Shown: positions 1 to 8,791, counted from the first letter of the stretch. The stretch is 51,868 bases of DNA from Nakamurella leprariae (GCF_016918035.1 NZ_JAERWK010000002.1:1-51868), one strand, 5' to 3'. Numbers and translations: made by a program. Notes: generated from the sequence alone by a model not told the origin.

Positions 1-60
1 GACGCCGCCCCCTGGGGCGGGCCCCCCGTACACGGGCGCCGGGGGGTGGGCCCGGGGGCG
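1..60. other. Low-complexity G/C-rich contig end
   Basis: The first bases are runs of G and C with almost no coding texture, unlike the rest of the window. A similar stretch closes the window. I read it as a sequencing or assembly end artefact rather than genomic sequence. No gene can be supported here; a sugar-binding protein gene would be expected just upstream of the ABC transporter but is not present. Confidence 0.6.
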
Positions 61-135
61 CGCGGGGGGGCGCCCCCGGGACCGCCGTGCGCACCCCCGA
101 CCCATCCAGGACCGAGACGAGGACGCGGACCTGCC

Positions 136-933
136 ATGACATCGACGACCGCCCCGACCGGGCAGCCGATCCTGCAACTGGACGGCATCAACAAGAGTTT
201 CGGTGCCGTGCAGGTGCTGCACGACGTCGATCTCACCCTGCAACCGGGGCAGGTGACCGCGCTGGTCGGCGACAACGGCGCCGGCAAGTCGACCCTGGTC
301 AAGTGCATCGCCGGGATCCACGGCATCGACAGCGGTGAGTACCGCTTCGAGGGCCGGGAGGTGACGGTGTCCAGCCCTCGCGACGCAGCTGCGCTGGGCA
401 TCGAGATCGTCTACCAGGACCTGGCGCTGTGCGACAACCTGGACATCGTCCAGAACATGTTCCTCGGCCGGGAGCCCAGGTCGGGCCTGGTGCTCGACGA
501 GGGCACCATGGAGATCAAGGCCCGGGACACCCTGGCCTCCCTGTCGGTCCGCACGATCGCGTCGGTCCGGCAACTCGTCTCGAGTCTGTCCGGCGGGCAA
601 CGGCAGACCGTGGCCATCGCCAAGGCGGTGCTGTGGAACTCCAAGGTGGTGCTGCTCGACGAGCCCACCGCGGCGCTCGGCGTGGCCCAGACCCGTCAGG
701 TCCTCGACCTGGTCCGGCGGCTGGCCGATGCCGGACTGGCCGTGCTGCTGATCAGTCACAACATGAACGACGTGCTCGAGGTCAGCGACCGCATCACGCC
801 GCTGTACCTCGGCCGCGTCGCCGCCGACGTGGCGGCCAAGGACGTCACCGGCCGGGAGATCGTCGAACTCATCACCACGGGCCGCTCCGGCGACATCGGA
901 CTGGCCCCCGCGCTCGCCAGGGAGTCGTCATGA
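136..933 (+). CDS. Sugar (xylose-type) ABC transporter ATP-binding protein, single ATPase domain
   Basis: ATPase of a CUT2-type monosaccharide importer, probably for xylose. The protein is 265 aa with one nucleotide-binding domain: Walker A GDNGAGKST, signature LSGGQ, Walker B VVLLDEP, then a switch histidine in LLISHN. XylG or RbsA of enterobacteria are about 500 aa with two domains; this half-size form resembles FrcA-like ATPases and probably works as a homodimer. The ATG at 136 gives a normal N-terminus; the open frame upstream to 46 is Pro/Gly junk from the contig end. Its stop overlaps the permease start (ATGA at 930-933), so the two are translationally coupled. Substrate is inferred from xylA and the ROK regulator downstream. 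Confidence 0.9.
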   Translation: MTSTTAPTGQPILQLDGINKSFGAVQVLHDVDLTLQPGQVTALVGDNGAGKSTLVKCIAGIHGIDSGEYRFEGREVTVSSPRDAAALGIEIVYQDLALCDNLDIVQNMFLGREPRSGLVLDEGTMEIKARDTLASLSVRTIASVRQLVSSLSGGQRQTVAIAKAVLWNSKVVLLDEPTAALGVAQTRQVLDLVRRLADAGLAVLLISHNMNDVLEVSDRITPLYLGRVAADVAAKDVTGREIVELITTGRSGDIGLAPALARESS

Positions 934-2243
934 GCAGCGACACGTCGTCCAAGACGGTCGGCGGCAAGCCGCTGATCGGTGAACCGGTCGACGACCTCGA
1001 GGCCCGGGCCCGGTTCGCGGCCGACGCCGCGGGACCGGTGTCACTCGGCACCTACGTCAAGGGCTACCGCGACAAGGTCCGCGGGGGTGATGTGGGGTCA
1101 CTGCCCGCGGTCCTGGGCTTGCTCGTCCTCGTCGTGATCTTCACGATCGCGCGGCCGTCGACGTTCCCCACGGCGTTGAACTTCGCCAACCTGATGACCC
1201 AGGCCGGCTCCATCTGCGTGCTGGCCATGGGCATCGGCTTCGTCCTGCTGCTGGGACACATCGACCTGTCCGCCGGCGTCGTCGGCGGGGTCGGCGCCGG
1301 CGTGATGGGCCAGCTGATGCTGCAGGCTCAGTGGCCGTGGTGGATCGCGGTCCTGGCCGCCCTGGCCGCCGGGGTGGTCATGGGACTGCTGACCGGCTGG
1401 CTGGTCTCGGTCGTCGGCATCCCCAGCTTCGTGGTGACCCTGGCCTTCTTCCTGGCCTGGCAGGGCGTCCTGCTGTTCCTCATCGGCACGGGCGGCACGG
1501 TCGCGGTGAGCGACCCGGTCATCGTGGGCATCGCGAACAACAACGTCCCGGTGGTGTGGGGCTGGATCCTGGTGGTGGTCTCGATCGCGGTGTACGCGGG
1601 CGTGAACCTCGTGGTGTACCAGCGCCGGCGTGCCCGCGCCCTGGTCACCGCGCCGCTGTCCGTGGTGCTGGCCCGGGTCGCGGTGATCGCGGTCCTCCTG
1701 CTGCTGGCCACGTACTTCTTGTCGCTGAACCGGGCCCGCGTGGCCACCGTCCAGCTCGAAGGCATCCCGTGGGTGGTGCCGCTGGTCGCCGTGCTGTTGA
1801 TCGTCTGGACGCTGGTGCAGAACCGCACCGCCTTCGGCCGCTACGTCTACGCCGTCGGCGGCAACGCGGAGGCGGCCCGGCGGGCCGGCATCCGGGTGGG
1901 CCGGATCACGATCGCCTGCTTCGTGATCAGCTCGGCCATGGCGGTGGTGTCGGGCATCATCGCGGCCTCGCGGCTCAACTCGGTGACGCCGGACGCCGGC
2001 GCCGGGAACACCCTGCTGTACGCGGTCGCGGCGGCGGTCATCGGTGGCACGTCGCTGTTCGGTGGCAAGGGTCGGGCCCGCGACGCGATCATCGGCGGCC
2101 TGGTCATCGCGGTGATCAACAACGGACTCGGACTGCTCGGTCTCACGGCCGAGATCAATTTCCTGATCACAGGTTTCGTGCTGTTGCTGGCCGCCAGTGT
2201 CGACGCCGTGAGCCGGCGTCGACGCTCGGGGAGCGGCCGCTAA
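930..2243 (+). CDS. Sugar (xylose-type) ABC transporter permease
   Basis: Integral membrane permease of the RbsC/XylH family (BPD_transp_2), 437 aa. After a polar N-terminus of about 60 residues come roughly ten or more hydrophobic segments. The family motif region YAVGGNAEAARRAGIRV, the cytoplasmic loop that contacts the ATPase, is present near residue 310, followed by GGTSLFGGKGR, typical of the C-terminal half. The length matches XylH-type permeases (390-440 aa), which are longer than RbsC. Start codon ATG at 930 overlaps the ATPase stop. The periplasmic-type binding protein of the system is not in the window and probably lies beyond its left edge. Confidence 0.9.
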   Translation: MSSDTSSKTVGGKPLIGEPVDDLEARARFAADAAGPVSLGTYVKGYRDKVRGGDVGSLPAVLGLLVLVVIFTIARPSTFPTALNFANLMTQAGSICVLAMGIGFVLLLGHIDLSAGVVGGVGAGVMGQLMLQAQWPWWIAVLAALAAGVVMGLLTGWLVSVVGIPSFVVTLAFFLAWQGVLLFLIGTGGTVAVSDPVIVGIANNNVPVVWGWILVVVSIAVYAGVNLVVYQRRRARALVTAPLSVVLARVAVIAVLLLLATYFLSLNRARVATVQLEGIPWVVPLVAVLLIVWTLVQNRTAFGRYVYAVGGNAEAARRAGIRVGRITIACFVISSAMAVVSGIIAASRLNSVTPDAGAGNTLLYAVAAAVIGGTSLFGGKGRARDAIIGGLVIAVINNGLGLLGLTAEINFLITGFVLLLAASVDAVSRRRRSGSGR

Positions 2244-2365
2244 GCTGATGCGCGCGGCCGAGGCAGTGTGCCGCACCACCAGGACCGGACGGTCGTCCCG
2301 TCGCCCCGGCGACCCCGGAGGACCTCGGGAGCGCCGGCCGTTCCCGACCGGAGGGAGGCTGCGCG

Positions 2366-3610
2366 GTGTCGATCACGGCTGCGTCGGCTGCCGCCGGTGC
2401 CCCCGCCGACCAGGCGACGGTGCGGCGGCTCAATCTCGCCCTGCTCCTGCGCAGCCTGGCCGAGGGAGGCTCCCGGTCCCGGGCCAGGCTGGCCGCGGAC
2501 ACCGGGTTGACGAAGGCCACCGTCTCGACCCTGGTCAGCGATCTACAGGCACGACAGCTGGTCGTCGAAGGCGACGCGGAGCGCACCGGGCTCGGTCGGC
2601 CGGGCCGGGTCCTGCACCTGAACACCGAGTCGGTGCGCTGCCTCGGACTCGAGATCAACGTGGACTACATCTGCGGCGTGGCCATGGACCTGTCCGGGCA
2701 GGTCCGGGCACGCGCCCGCTGGGCGCTGCCGATGCAGTCGCTGGGGCCGGCCCGGGGGCTCGGCGTGGCGGCCGACCTGGCGCGGCAGTTGCTGCTCGAC
2801 TGCGGCGCCGGCGCGCAGCAGGTCAGGTCGGTGCAGTTGTCCATGCCGGGCATGGTCGACGTCGATTCCGGGATCCTGGTCAACGCGCCGAACCTGCGGT
2901 GGCGAGACGTGGACGTGGTGCACAGTCTGCTCGGGCGACTGGACTGGCGATGGGCCTCGTTCACGGTCGACAACGACGCGAACCTGGGGGCGATGGCGCA
3001 CTACGCCGCCGCGCCGGCCGGGCTCCGGCACCTGCTCTACCTCTCCGGTGAGATCGGTGTCGGCGGCGGCACCGTCATCGACGGGTCCATCGTCCGTGGC
3101 GCCAACGGGTGGGCCGGAGAGGTCGGCCACATGCCGCTCGGCCCGGGGGACCGGGTGTGCGGGTGCGGCCGGTCCGGGTGCTGGGAGACGGTGGTCGGAC
3201 TGGGGGCGGTGCTCGACGCGATCGCGGATCCCGGAGATGCGCTGCACGACGAGACCATCGACATGGCCGAGCGTCTCGACCTGGTCTGCGCCCGGGCCGC
3301 AGCCGGGGACGAGCGGACCCTGGCCGGCCTGCGTCGGCAGGGACACTGGCTCGGGATGGGACTGTCCATCCTGCTGAACGTCCAGGACCCCGGCTTGATC
3401 GTGCTGGGTGGGTACTTCCCGGTGATCCAGGAATGGATCGCCGAGCCGATGATGGCCGAGATCCGTCGTCGCGCCATCGCGCTTCCGGACATCGAACCCC
3501 GGGTCGAGTTCTCGTCCCTCGGCATCGAGGCATCGTGCCTCGGTGCGGCGCACGCCGGGGTCGAGGCGCTCATCGCCGACCCAGCCTCGGCGCCGATCGC
3601 TGCCGGCTGA
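2366..3610 (+). CDS. xylR: ROK-family transcriptional repressor, XylR-like
   Basis: The 414-aa protein has an N-terminal winged helix-turn-helix (about residues 15-75, with TGLTKATVSTLV as recognition region) and a ROK sugar-kinase-like domain. The ROK signature is clear: GEIGVGGGTVIDG, then GEVGHMPLG, then the zinc motif CGCGRSGCWE around residue 267. Members with an HTH domain are repressors released by a sugar ligand (XylR, NagC, Mlc). GTG at 2366 follows a good Shine-Dalgarno (gagggagg at 2351-2358). It sits between the sugar permease and xylA, so xylose control of both is the simplest reading; the symbol is by context. Confidence 0.85.
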   Translation: MSITAASAAAGAPADQATVRRLNLALLLRSLAEGGSRSRARLAADTGLTKATVSTLVSDLQARQLVVEGDAERTGLGRPGRVLHLNTESVRCLGLEINVDYICGVAMDLSGQVRARARWALPMQSLGPARGLGVAADLARQLLLDCGAGAQQVRSVQLSMPGMVDVDSGILVNAPNLRWRDVDVVHSLLGRLDWRWASFTVDNDANLGAMAHYAAAPAGLRHLLYLSGEIGVGGGTVIDGSIVRGANGWAGEVGHMPLGPGDRVCGCGRSGCWETVVGLGAVLDAIADPGDALHDETIDMAERLDLVCARAAAGDERTLAGLRRQGHWLGMGLSILLNVQDPGLIVLGGYFPVIQEWIAEPMMAEIRRRAIALPDIEPRVEFSSLGIEASCLGAAHAGVEALIADPASAPIAAG

Positions 3611-3715
3611 CGACTGCTCCCGCGTCCGTCTCCCGGGCAGCTCCTCCAGCGTCGGCGGATCCGCTGGTGGTCGTCCGACATCACTGCATCTCGAACAGCT
3701 CTCGCATCGCGACGC

Positions 3716-3744
3716 TTGACGGGACCGATCGTTCCGGCTAGAAA
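3716..3744 (+). promoter_or_regulatory. Promoter of xylA (TTGACG-N17-TAGAAA)
   Basis: The -35 TTGACG at 3716-3721 and the -10 TAGAAA at 3739-3744 are separated by exactly 17 nt. This is the best housekeeping-type promoter I found in the window. Transcription would begin near 3751, giving a leader of about 30 nt with the Shine-Dalgarno gaaggag just before the GTG start at 3781. Confidence 0.75.
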
Positions 3745-3759
3745 GTTCAGTATCCGAAC
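3745..3759. promoter_or_regulatory. Candidate ROK/XylR operator over the xylA transcription start
   Basis: The imperfect palindrome GTTCAGTATCCGAAC (GTTC-N7-GAAC arms plus two inner symmetric pairs) starts immediately after the -10 hexamer and covers the expected transcription start. A second GAAC follows at once. Its position is typical of a repressor operator. Assignment to the neighbouring ROK protein is inference from context. Confidence 0.5.
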
Positions 3760-3780
3760 GAACTGGACGAAGGAGTCCCC

Positions 3781-4977
3781 GTGCCCGATCAGCTGCCTGT
3801 CCCGACACCCGCCGACCGCTTCTCCTTCGGACTCTGGACCGTGGGCTGGCGGGGGCAGGATCCGTTCGGCGACGCCACCCGGCCGCCGCTGGACCCGGTC
3901 GAGTCGGTGGAACGGCTCGCCGAGGTCGGGGCGTGGGGGATCACCTTCCACGACGACGATCTCATCCCGTTCGGCGCCGACGCGGCCACCCGCGACACGC
4001 TCGTCGCCCGGCTCACCGAGGCCACCGCCCGCACCGGGCTGGTCGTCGAGATGGTGACCACCAATCTGTTCACCCATCCCGCGTTCAAGGACGGGGGCCT
4101 GACCTCCAACGATCGTTCCGTCCGTCGCTTCGCGCTGCGGAAGGTGCTGGCGGCAACGGATCTCGCCGCCGAACTCGGAGCCACCACGTTCGTGATGTGG
4201 GGCGGCCGGGAGGGCAGCGAGTACGACGGGGCCAAGGACCTGGCCGCCGCCTTCGACCGGTACCGCGAGGGCGTCGACACGGTGGCCGGGTACATCAAGG
4301 ACCGCGGGTACGACCTGCGGATCGCGCTGGAGCCCAAGCCCAACGAGCCGCGGGGCGACATCCTCCTGCCCACGGTCGGGCACGCGCTGGCCTTCATCGC
4401 CACGCTGGAGCACGGCGACATCGTGGGGGTGAACCCGGAGACCGGGCACGAACAGATGGCCGGCCTGAACTACACCCACGGTCTGGCGCAGGCGCTGTGG
4501 GCCGGCAAGCTGTTCCACATCGACCTGAACGGACAGCGGTCCATCAAGTACGACCAGGACCTGGCCTTCGGGCACGGCGACCTGACGTCCGCGTTCTTCA
4601 CCGTGGACCTGCTGGAGAACGGGTTCCCCGGCGGCGGACCCCGCTACGACGGACCCCGCCACTTCGACTACAAGCCGTCCCGCACCGACGGCTCCGACGG
4701 CGTCTGGGCGTCCGCCCGGGCCAACATGGAGACCTACCTGCTGCTCAAGGAACGCGCGCTGGCCTTCCGGGCTGATCCGGCGGTGCAGGAGGCGATGGCT
4801 GTCTCCGGGATCGGGGAGCTGGCCGAGCCGACGCTGGCCGCGGGGGAGCGGGCGGCCGACCTGGTCGCCGACCCGTCCGCCGGCCCGGACTTCGACGCCG
4901 ACGCGGCGGGCGAGCGGTCGTACGCGTTCGTGCACCTGAACCAGCTGGCGTTGCGCCACCTGATGGGGGCGCGCTGA
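3781..4977 (+). CDS. xylA: Xylose isomerase
   Basis: Interconverts D-xylose and D-xylulose in the cytoplasm; metal-dependent TIM barrel. At 398 aa it has the length of class I actinobacterial XylA. Visible active-site signatures: NLFTHP (catalytic His), [11 protein letters not shown] (metal Glu and the catalytic Lys), [11 protein letters not shown] (metal Glu and His), FHIDLNGQ and [13 protein letters not shown] (metal Asp residues). GTG at 3781 follows gaaggag at a good distance. It is a single-gene transcript with its own promoter and operator. No xylulokinase (xylB) follows, so that step must be encoded elsewhere. Confidence 0.97.
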   Translation: MPDQLPVPTPADRFSFGLWTVGWRGQDPFGDATRPPLDPVESVERLAEVGAWGITFHDDDLIPFGADAATRDTLVARLTEATARTGLVVEMVTTNLFTHPAFKDGGLTSNDRSVRRFALRKVLAATDLAAELGATTFVMWGGREGSEYDGAKDLAAAFDRYREGVDTVAGYIKDRGYDLRIALEPKPNEPRGDILLPTVGHALAFIATLEHGDIVGVNPETGHEQMAGLNYTHGLAQALWAGKLFHIDLNGQRSIKYDQDLAFGHGDLTSAFFTVDLLENGFPGGGPRYDGPRHFDYKPSRTDGSDGVWASARANMETYLLLKERALAFRADPAVQEAMAVSGIGELAEPTLAAGERAADLVADPSAGPDFDADAAGERSYAFVHLNQLALRHLMGAR

Positions 4978-4993
4978 GCGCAGACGCCGAACG

Positions 4994-5029
4994 GTTCCGA
5001 GTCGGCCGGGTCAGGCCTGACCGGGGAAC
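4994..5029. terminator. Bidirectional terminator between xylA and the DUF4439 gene
   Basis: A perfect 14-bp palindrome GGTCAGGCCTGACC (5009-5022) is flanked by outer arms GTTCC (4994-4998) and GGAAC (5025-5029). It contains the stop codon of the minus-strand gene and lies 30 nt after the xylA stop, as expected for a shared terminator of two convergent genes. There is no T-tract, which is usual in GC-rich actinobacteria. Confidence 0.5.
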
Positions 5030-5562
5030 GGCACCGTGGCCGGCGTGACGCCGGCGGCCAGCTTGCGCTGGGCCAACCGCACCGCGGCGTCCGACAGACC
5101 GGCCAGGGCGAACCCGCGCAGTTCGGTGTCGTCGGTCGACCCGATGACCGCGCGCCAGCCACCGGCGCAGTCGATCTCCAGGTCCTGGGCGAACAGCCCG
5201 GCGGTGGCGGGGTCGGTGACCGGCGTGGCCGGCTGGTACGCCGGCGCCGCCAGGTCGGGTGTGGCGCCCCCGGCGTCCAGGCGTTCGGCGGTGGCCTCGC
5301 GGCGCTGCAGGTGACTGCGGCTCAGCGCGATCGCCGCCGGTCGGGCGTCCTCCGCCAGCCAGGGGGCGAGCAGTTCATACCCCCAGACGGCCGCCGACTC
5401 CGCGGCCAGCGCCTGCTGCAGTGCGGTGATCTCCGCCTCGGCCAGCGGACCGGCGGTGTCGGTGGACGTCGCCGGCCCGGTCGTGGTCGCGGCGCCGGTC
5501 CCGTCCGTGGGCTGGGTGGCATCCGTGGTGGGCTGAGTGGTCGGATCGGTCGGCGTGCTCAT
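5011..5562 (-). CDS. DUF4439 ferritin-like domain protein
   Basis: The 183-aa protein has a Thr/Ala/Pro-rich tail of about 45 residues followed by a helical ferritin-like domain: ALQQALAAESAAVWGYELLAPWL, SRSHLQRREA, and a C-terminal DAAVRLAQRK helix. DUF4439 proteins in actinobacteria lie beside rimP, as here, and their function is not established. ATG at 5562 overlaps the stop of the upstream lipoprotein gene (ATGA), so the two form one operon divergent from rimP. Conserved Glu and His residues could bind metal, but I cannot show this from sequence. Confidence 0.8.
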   Translation of the reverse strand: MSTPTDPTTQPTTDATQPTDGTGAATTTGPATSTDTAGPLAEAEITALQQALAAESAAVWGYELLAPWLAEDARPAAIALSRSHLQRREATAERLDAGGATPDLAAPAYQPATPVTDPATAGLFAQDLEIDCAGGWRAVIGSTDDTELRGFALAGLSDAAVRLAQRKLAAGVTPATVPFPGQA

Positions 5563-6101
5563 GCCAGCACCGCCCGGTGGCTGGCCAGACAGGCGACGAT
5601 CGACCCGAGCAGCGCGGCCCGGTACGGGCCGACCGCGGACATCGCGTCGGTGAACTGCACCTGGGCGGTGGCCGCGTCGCCGCGGACGGTGGAGATGATC
5701 GCGGCCGGGTCCTCGGGCAGGCGCAGGTCGGCCGGCGCCGGGTCGGCCGTCGGGCCGGTCGACGTCGGCGGGGTGACCCGGTCCCGCTCGGCGATCAGCG
5801 CGTCGAGGTGCGCCTGCCGATCGGCTCGCAACGGCGTCAACCGGGCGGCGTCCGCGGGATCGGCCGTGATGGCCGCGTCCAGTCGCAGCAGGTGCAGGCG
5901 GGTGGTGGCGATCAACCCGGTCAGCGGGTCGGGGGCGGCCGGTGCCGTCGAGGTGGCGGCCGGCTCGTCGCTCGAAGTGCAACCGCTCACCCCGCCCAGC
6001 AGCAGCGCCCCGACCGTGCCGCCGGCGCCGGCGAACAGGGCGCGGCGGCCGATCGACCGGGCGGCGCGATCGGCGGACGAGGGGACTGGCACGCCGGACA
6101 T
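5559..6101 (-). CDS. Putative lipoprotein with Arg-Arg signal peptide
   Basis: A 180-aa exported protein of unknown function. The N-terminus has RSIGRRALFAGAGG followed by a hydrophobic run and GVSGCTSS, which gives a twin-arginine-like n-region and a lipobox ending in Cys near residue 41. The mature part is Ala-rich and predicted helical, with repeated Leu-Asp-Ala patterns, and may be related to the ferritin-like fold of its partner. The ATG at 6101 has no Shine-Dalgarno but carries GATGCT exactly 6 nt upstream, the spacing of a leaderless actinobacterial promoter. It overlaps the DUF4439 gene by 4 nt. Confidence 0.75.
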   Translation of the reverse strand: MSGVPVPSSADRAARSIGRRALFAGAGGTVGALLLGGVSGCTSSDEPAATSTAPAAPDPLTGLIATTRLHLLRLDAAITADPADAARLTPLRADRQAHLDALIAERDRVTPPTSTGPTADPAPADLRLPEDPAAIISTVRGDAATAQVQFTDAMSAVGPYRAALLGSIVACLASHRAVLA

Positions 6102-6113
6102 TCTGACAGCATC
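6102..6113 (-). promoter_or_regulatory. Leaderless promoter -10 (GATGCT-N6-ATG)
   Basis: On the minus strand GATGCT (6113-6108) precedes the ATG at 6101 by 6 nt. The bases most conserved in actinobacterial -10 boxes (A at position 2, T at position 6) are present and there is no Shine-Dalgarno. Confidence 0.4.
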
Positions 6114-6189
6114 GCCCGCCCCGGACGGCCCAGGCCGGGCCGGACGCGCGGCCGGGCCGCCGGCGCGCCCCGCGCTGACCGGAGCCGAC

Positions 6190-6195
6190 TAGGCT
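6190..6195 (+). promoter_or_regulatory. Candidate -10 of the rimP-nusA-infB operon (TAGGCT)
   Basis: TAGGCT is the best -10 match between the divergent lipoprotein and rimP. The -35 region is poor. It would give a leader of about 180 nt before rimP, which contains two clear inverted repeats annotated separately. Confidence 0.35.
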
Positions 6196-6258
6196 GCCCG
6201 GACGGCACGGTGTCCGCGCCCCGCCCGGCCGCCGGCCGGCGGGGCTGCTGTGTGTCCG

Positions 6259-6358
6259 GCCGGTGATCACCGGCGCGGACGGCAGGCCGGCGCTGGACGA
6301 CAGCGCCCGGGCGCGGTGCGATCGGACGGTTGGACCAGCAGCCGGGTCGGACTGCTGG
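6259..6358 (+). promoter_or_regulatory. Structured rimP leader: 16-bp palindrome and RBS-proximal hairpin
   Basis: A perfect palindrome GCCGGTGATCACCGGC occupies 6259-6274. A second hairpin has arms CCAGCAG (6335-6341) and CTGCTGG (6352-6358) with a 10-nt loop, ending 12 nt before the Shine-Dalgarno. Either could be an operator or an RNA control element for the nusA operon. No known riboswitch is recognised. Confidence 0.35.
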
Positions 6359-6383
6359 AGCACGTGGGCGAGAGGAACGAGTG

Positions 6384-7142
6384 ATGTCGCAACGAGGGCC
6401 CGCGGGGAACTCGTCCGGCCGGGAGGGAGCCGGGACACCAGGCGGCACGTCCGGCCCTGGCCGCCGGGACGCCGAGCTGTGGTCGCTGGCCGAGCGGGTC
6501 GCGGCCGAGCGCGGGTTCGACCTGGAGGACGTCACCGTGGTGGCCGCCGGGCGCCGGCGGCTCGTGCGCCTGGTCATCGACCGGGACGGCGGCGTCGAGC
6601 TGGACGCAGCCGCCGAGGTGAGCCGGGCGCTGAGCGCGGCGCTGGACGAGGCCGAGCAGTCGGGTACGGACCCGATGGGCGGTGCGCCCTACACACTGGA
6701 GGTCACCAGCCCGGGGATCGGCCGGCCGCTCACGCTGCCGCGGCACTTCCGGCGGGCCCGCGGCCGGATGGTCGCCTTCCGCCGGGTGGACGGCACCACG
6801 CTGACCGCCCGTGTCGCCGGCGCGGACGACGAGCACGTCCAGGTGCTCACCGGGTGCGACGGCCTGCAGCCGGACACGGTCGCCCTGGCCGACATCGAAC
6901 GCGCGGTCGTCGAGGTCGAGTTCTCGCCGGTCCCGGCCGCGGTGGCGCAGGCCCTGGGGCTGACCCCCGCGTCCGAGCCGGTGGACCTGGACGACACCGA
7001 GCTCGACGACACCGAGGTCGACGACACCGATCACGACTCCGCGGATCTCGGCGAGGACAGCGACGTGTCGGGTTCCGACCCGGCCGCGCCGACCGGCCCG
7101 GCCGATCGATCCGGCGGGTCCGCCACTGGGGGTACCCGATGA
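6384..7142 (+). CDS. rimP: Ribosome maturation factor RimP
   Basis: Assists late assembly of the 30S subunit. The N-terminal alpha/beta domain is recognisable ([27 protein letters not shown]) and leads into the family signature [14 protein letters not shown] near residue 110, followed by the SH3-like domain ([12 protein letters not shown]). The tail of about 50 residues is Asp/Thr-rich and low-complexity, an extension common in actinobacterial homologues. ATG at 6384 is preferred over the adjacent GTG at 6381 because of the spacing to gagagg (6370-6375). Its stop overlaps nusA (ATGA). Confidence 0.93.
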   Translation: MSQRGPAGNSSGREGAGTPGGTSGPGRRDAELWSLAERVAAERGFDLEDVTVVAAGRRRLVRLVIDRDGGVELDAAAEVSRALSAALDEAEQSGTDPMGGAPYTLEVTSPGIGRPLTLPRHFRRARGRMVAFRRVDGTTLTARVAGADDEHVQVLTGCDGLQPDTVALADIERAVVEVEFSPVPAAVAQALGLTPASEPVDLDDTELDDTEVDDTDHDSADLGEDSDVSGSDPAAPTGPADRSGGSATGGTR

Positions 7143-8158
7143 ACGTGGACATCAGCGCCCTGCGCGCCGTGGAGCGGGAGAAGGGCATCGCCCTGGACTC
7201 CCTGTTGGAGACGCTGGAGAACGCGCTGCTGTCGGCCTACCGGCACACCGACGGTCACGCAGCCTTCGCCCGGGTGGACATCGACCGGCGCTCCGGTGAG
7301 ATCCGGGTGATGGCCAGGGAGACCGCCGAGCCGATCGACCCGGCCGACCCCGCCCAGCGTGACCTGGAGTGGGACGACACTCCCAGCGACTTCGGCCGGA
7401 TCGCCGCCACGACGGCGAGACAGGTCATCCTGCAACGCCTCCGTGACGTCGAGCACGAGCGCACCTTCGGCGACTTCGCCGGGCGCGAGCACGACCTGAT
7501 CACCGGCACCGTCACCGCCGATGCCCGGGTCAACGCCCGTGGCGTCGTGGTGGTCAGCCTGGGCGACGTCGAGGGCGTCATCCCGGCCGCCGAGCAGGTG
7601 CCGGGCGAGCAGTACGTGCACGGGCAGCGGCTGCGCTGCTACGTGGTCGCGGTGACCCGCGGGCCGCGCGGGCCGCAGATCACCCTGTCCCGCACCCATC
7701 CCAACCTGGTGCGCAAGCTCTTCGCCCTCGAAGTGCCGGAGATCGCCGACGGCACGGTCGAGATCACCGCAGTGGCCCGCGAGGCGGGACACCGCAGCAA
7801 GATCGCCGTGCGGCCCACGGTGCCGGGCGTCAACGCCAAGGGCGCCTGCATCGGCCCGATGGGCCAGCGGGTCCGCGCCGTGATGAGCGAGCTGGGCGGC
7901 GAGAAGATCGACATCATCGACTGGGACGACGATCCGGCCACCTTCGTCGGCAACGCGCTGTCCCCGGCGCGGGCGATGTCGGTCACCGTGGTCGACCAGG
8001 CCACCAAGGCGGCCCGGGTGGTGGTGCCGGACTTCCAGCTCTCCCTGGCCATCGGCAAGGAGGGACAGAACGCTCGACTGGCCGCGCGGCTCACCGGCTG
8101 GCGCATCGACATCCGCAGCGACGCCGATCCGCGACCGACGGCCGAGCCGGCGGGGTGA
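7139..8158 (+). CDS. nusA: Transcription termination/antitermination factor NusA
   Basis: RNA polymerase elongation factor that modulates pausing, termination and antitermination. The 339-aa protein has an N-terminal polymerase-binding domain (about 1-125), an S1 domain around [21 protein letters not shown], and two KH domains, including [18 protein letters not shown] and the [17 protein letters not shown] motif near the C-terminus. It lacks the acidic C-terminal repeats of E. coli NusA, as is normal in actinobacteria. It overlaps rimP by 4 nt. Confidence 0.97.
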   Translation: MNVDISALRAVEREKGIALDSLLETLENALLSAYRHTDGHAAFARVDIDRRSGEIRVMARETAEPIDPADPAQRDLEWDDTPSDFGRIAATTARQVILQRLRDVEHERTFGDFAGREHDLITGTVTADARVNARGVVVVSLGDVEGVIPAAEQVPGEQYVHGQRLRCYVVAVTRGPRGPQITLSRTHPNLVRKLFALEVPEIADGTVEITAVAREAGHRSKIAVRPTVPGVNAKGACIGPMGQRVRAVMSELGGEKIDIIDWDDDPATFVGNALSPARAMSVTVVDQATKAARVVVPDFQLSLAIGKEGQNARLAARLTGWRIDIRSDADPRPTAEPAG

Positions 8159-8287
8159 GCGTGCTGGGCGCCGACCGACCCGCGGCCGGGACCGGATCGG
8201 GAACAGCCGCGTCCGCCGGCGACATGGTGGCGGCCAGGTCCGGCACGACACCCCGGGGTCGATCATCGGCGCGCGGCGTCGCCGGGT

Positions 8288-8325
8288 CCGGGAACGAGCT
8301 AGACTCGATGCTGTCTCGTTCCCGG
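8288..8325 (+). promoter_or_regulatory. Perfect 11-bp inverted repeat with TAGACT in its loop, before ylxR
   Basis: Arms CCGGGAACGAG (8288-8298) and CTCGTTCCCGG (8315-8325) are fully complementary and enclose a 16-nt loop. The loop contains TAGACT (8300-8305), a good actinobacterial -10, and the ATG at 8308. It could be an internal promoter with an operator, or an RNA hairpin that controls read-through from nusA into ylxR-infB. Confidence 0.5.
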
Positions 8326-8703
8326 GTTCCCCGCCCAGCTGTTCCCCCCGCTCCTGCCGGTGCCGCCCCCGCGGTCCCGTCCGGACCGGTGCGGACGTGC
8401 ATCGGGTGCCGCGCCCGGGAGCAGGCAGACCGACTGCTCCGCGTCGTCGTCGCCTCGGGAACCCTGGTTCCCGATCCGCGGCGCCGCCTCCCCGGCCGGG
8501 GAGCGTGGCTGCACCCCGTCATCGGGTGCCTGGACGCCGCGGAGCGTCGTCGTGCGTTCGGCCGAGCGCTCCGGTCCGCCGGGACGCTCGACTCCGGTCG
8601 GGTCCGGGAGTTCGTCCAGTCGGGCGGCACTCCCGAGTCCGGGACGCCCCCGCAGCCCGCGGGCGGCGCCGAAGGATCCAGGAAGCAGGTCGGCCCATCG
8701 TGA
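8308..8703 (+). CDS. ylxR: YlxR family (DUF448) RNA-binding protein
   Basis: Small basic nucleic-acid-binding protein encoded between nusA and infB in most Gram-positive bacteria. The YlxR domain starts at RTCIGCRAREQADRLLRVV and continues to GRGAWLHP and RRAFGRALRS, all family hallmarks. The start is uncertain. GTG at 8155 overlaps the nusA stop but adds about 50 residues of Ala/Gly-rich sequence. ATG at 8308 (131 aa) lies inside a hairpin loop. GTG at 8389 would give the usual length of about 104 aa, and would be the first start available if the TAGACT in the hairpin is a promoter. YlxR homologues have been linked to RNase P in other bacteria; that role here is inference. Confidence 0.8.
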   Translation: MLSRSRVPRPAVPPAPAGAAPAVPSGPVRTCIGCRAREQADRLLRVVVASGTLVPDPRRRLPGRGAWLHPVIGCLDAAERRRAFGRALRSAGTLDSGRVREFVQSGGTPESGTPPQPAGGAEGSRKQVGPS

Positions 8704-8791
8704 GCACCCCGTGAAGTCTCAGCAATGAGCATCCGGTCCGTCTAACGAGGTCGCGCGGGTTCTGCCGCTCGGCCTCATCGTGAGGAGAGCA

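Noticed and set aside
6102-6383. Possible tRNA (metY-like) upstream of rimP, as in E. coli
   Set aside because: No cloverleaf with T-loop GTTCRA and acceptor pairing could be found; only simple hairpins.
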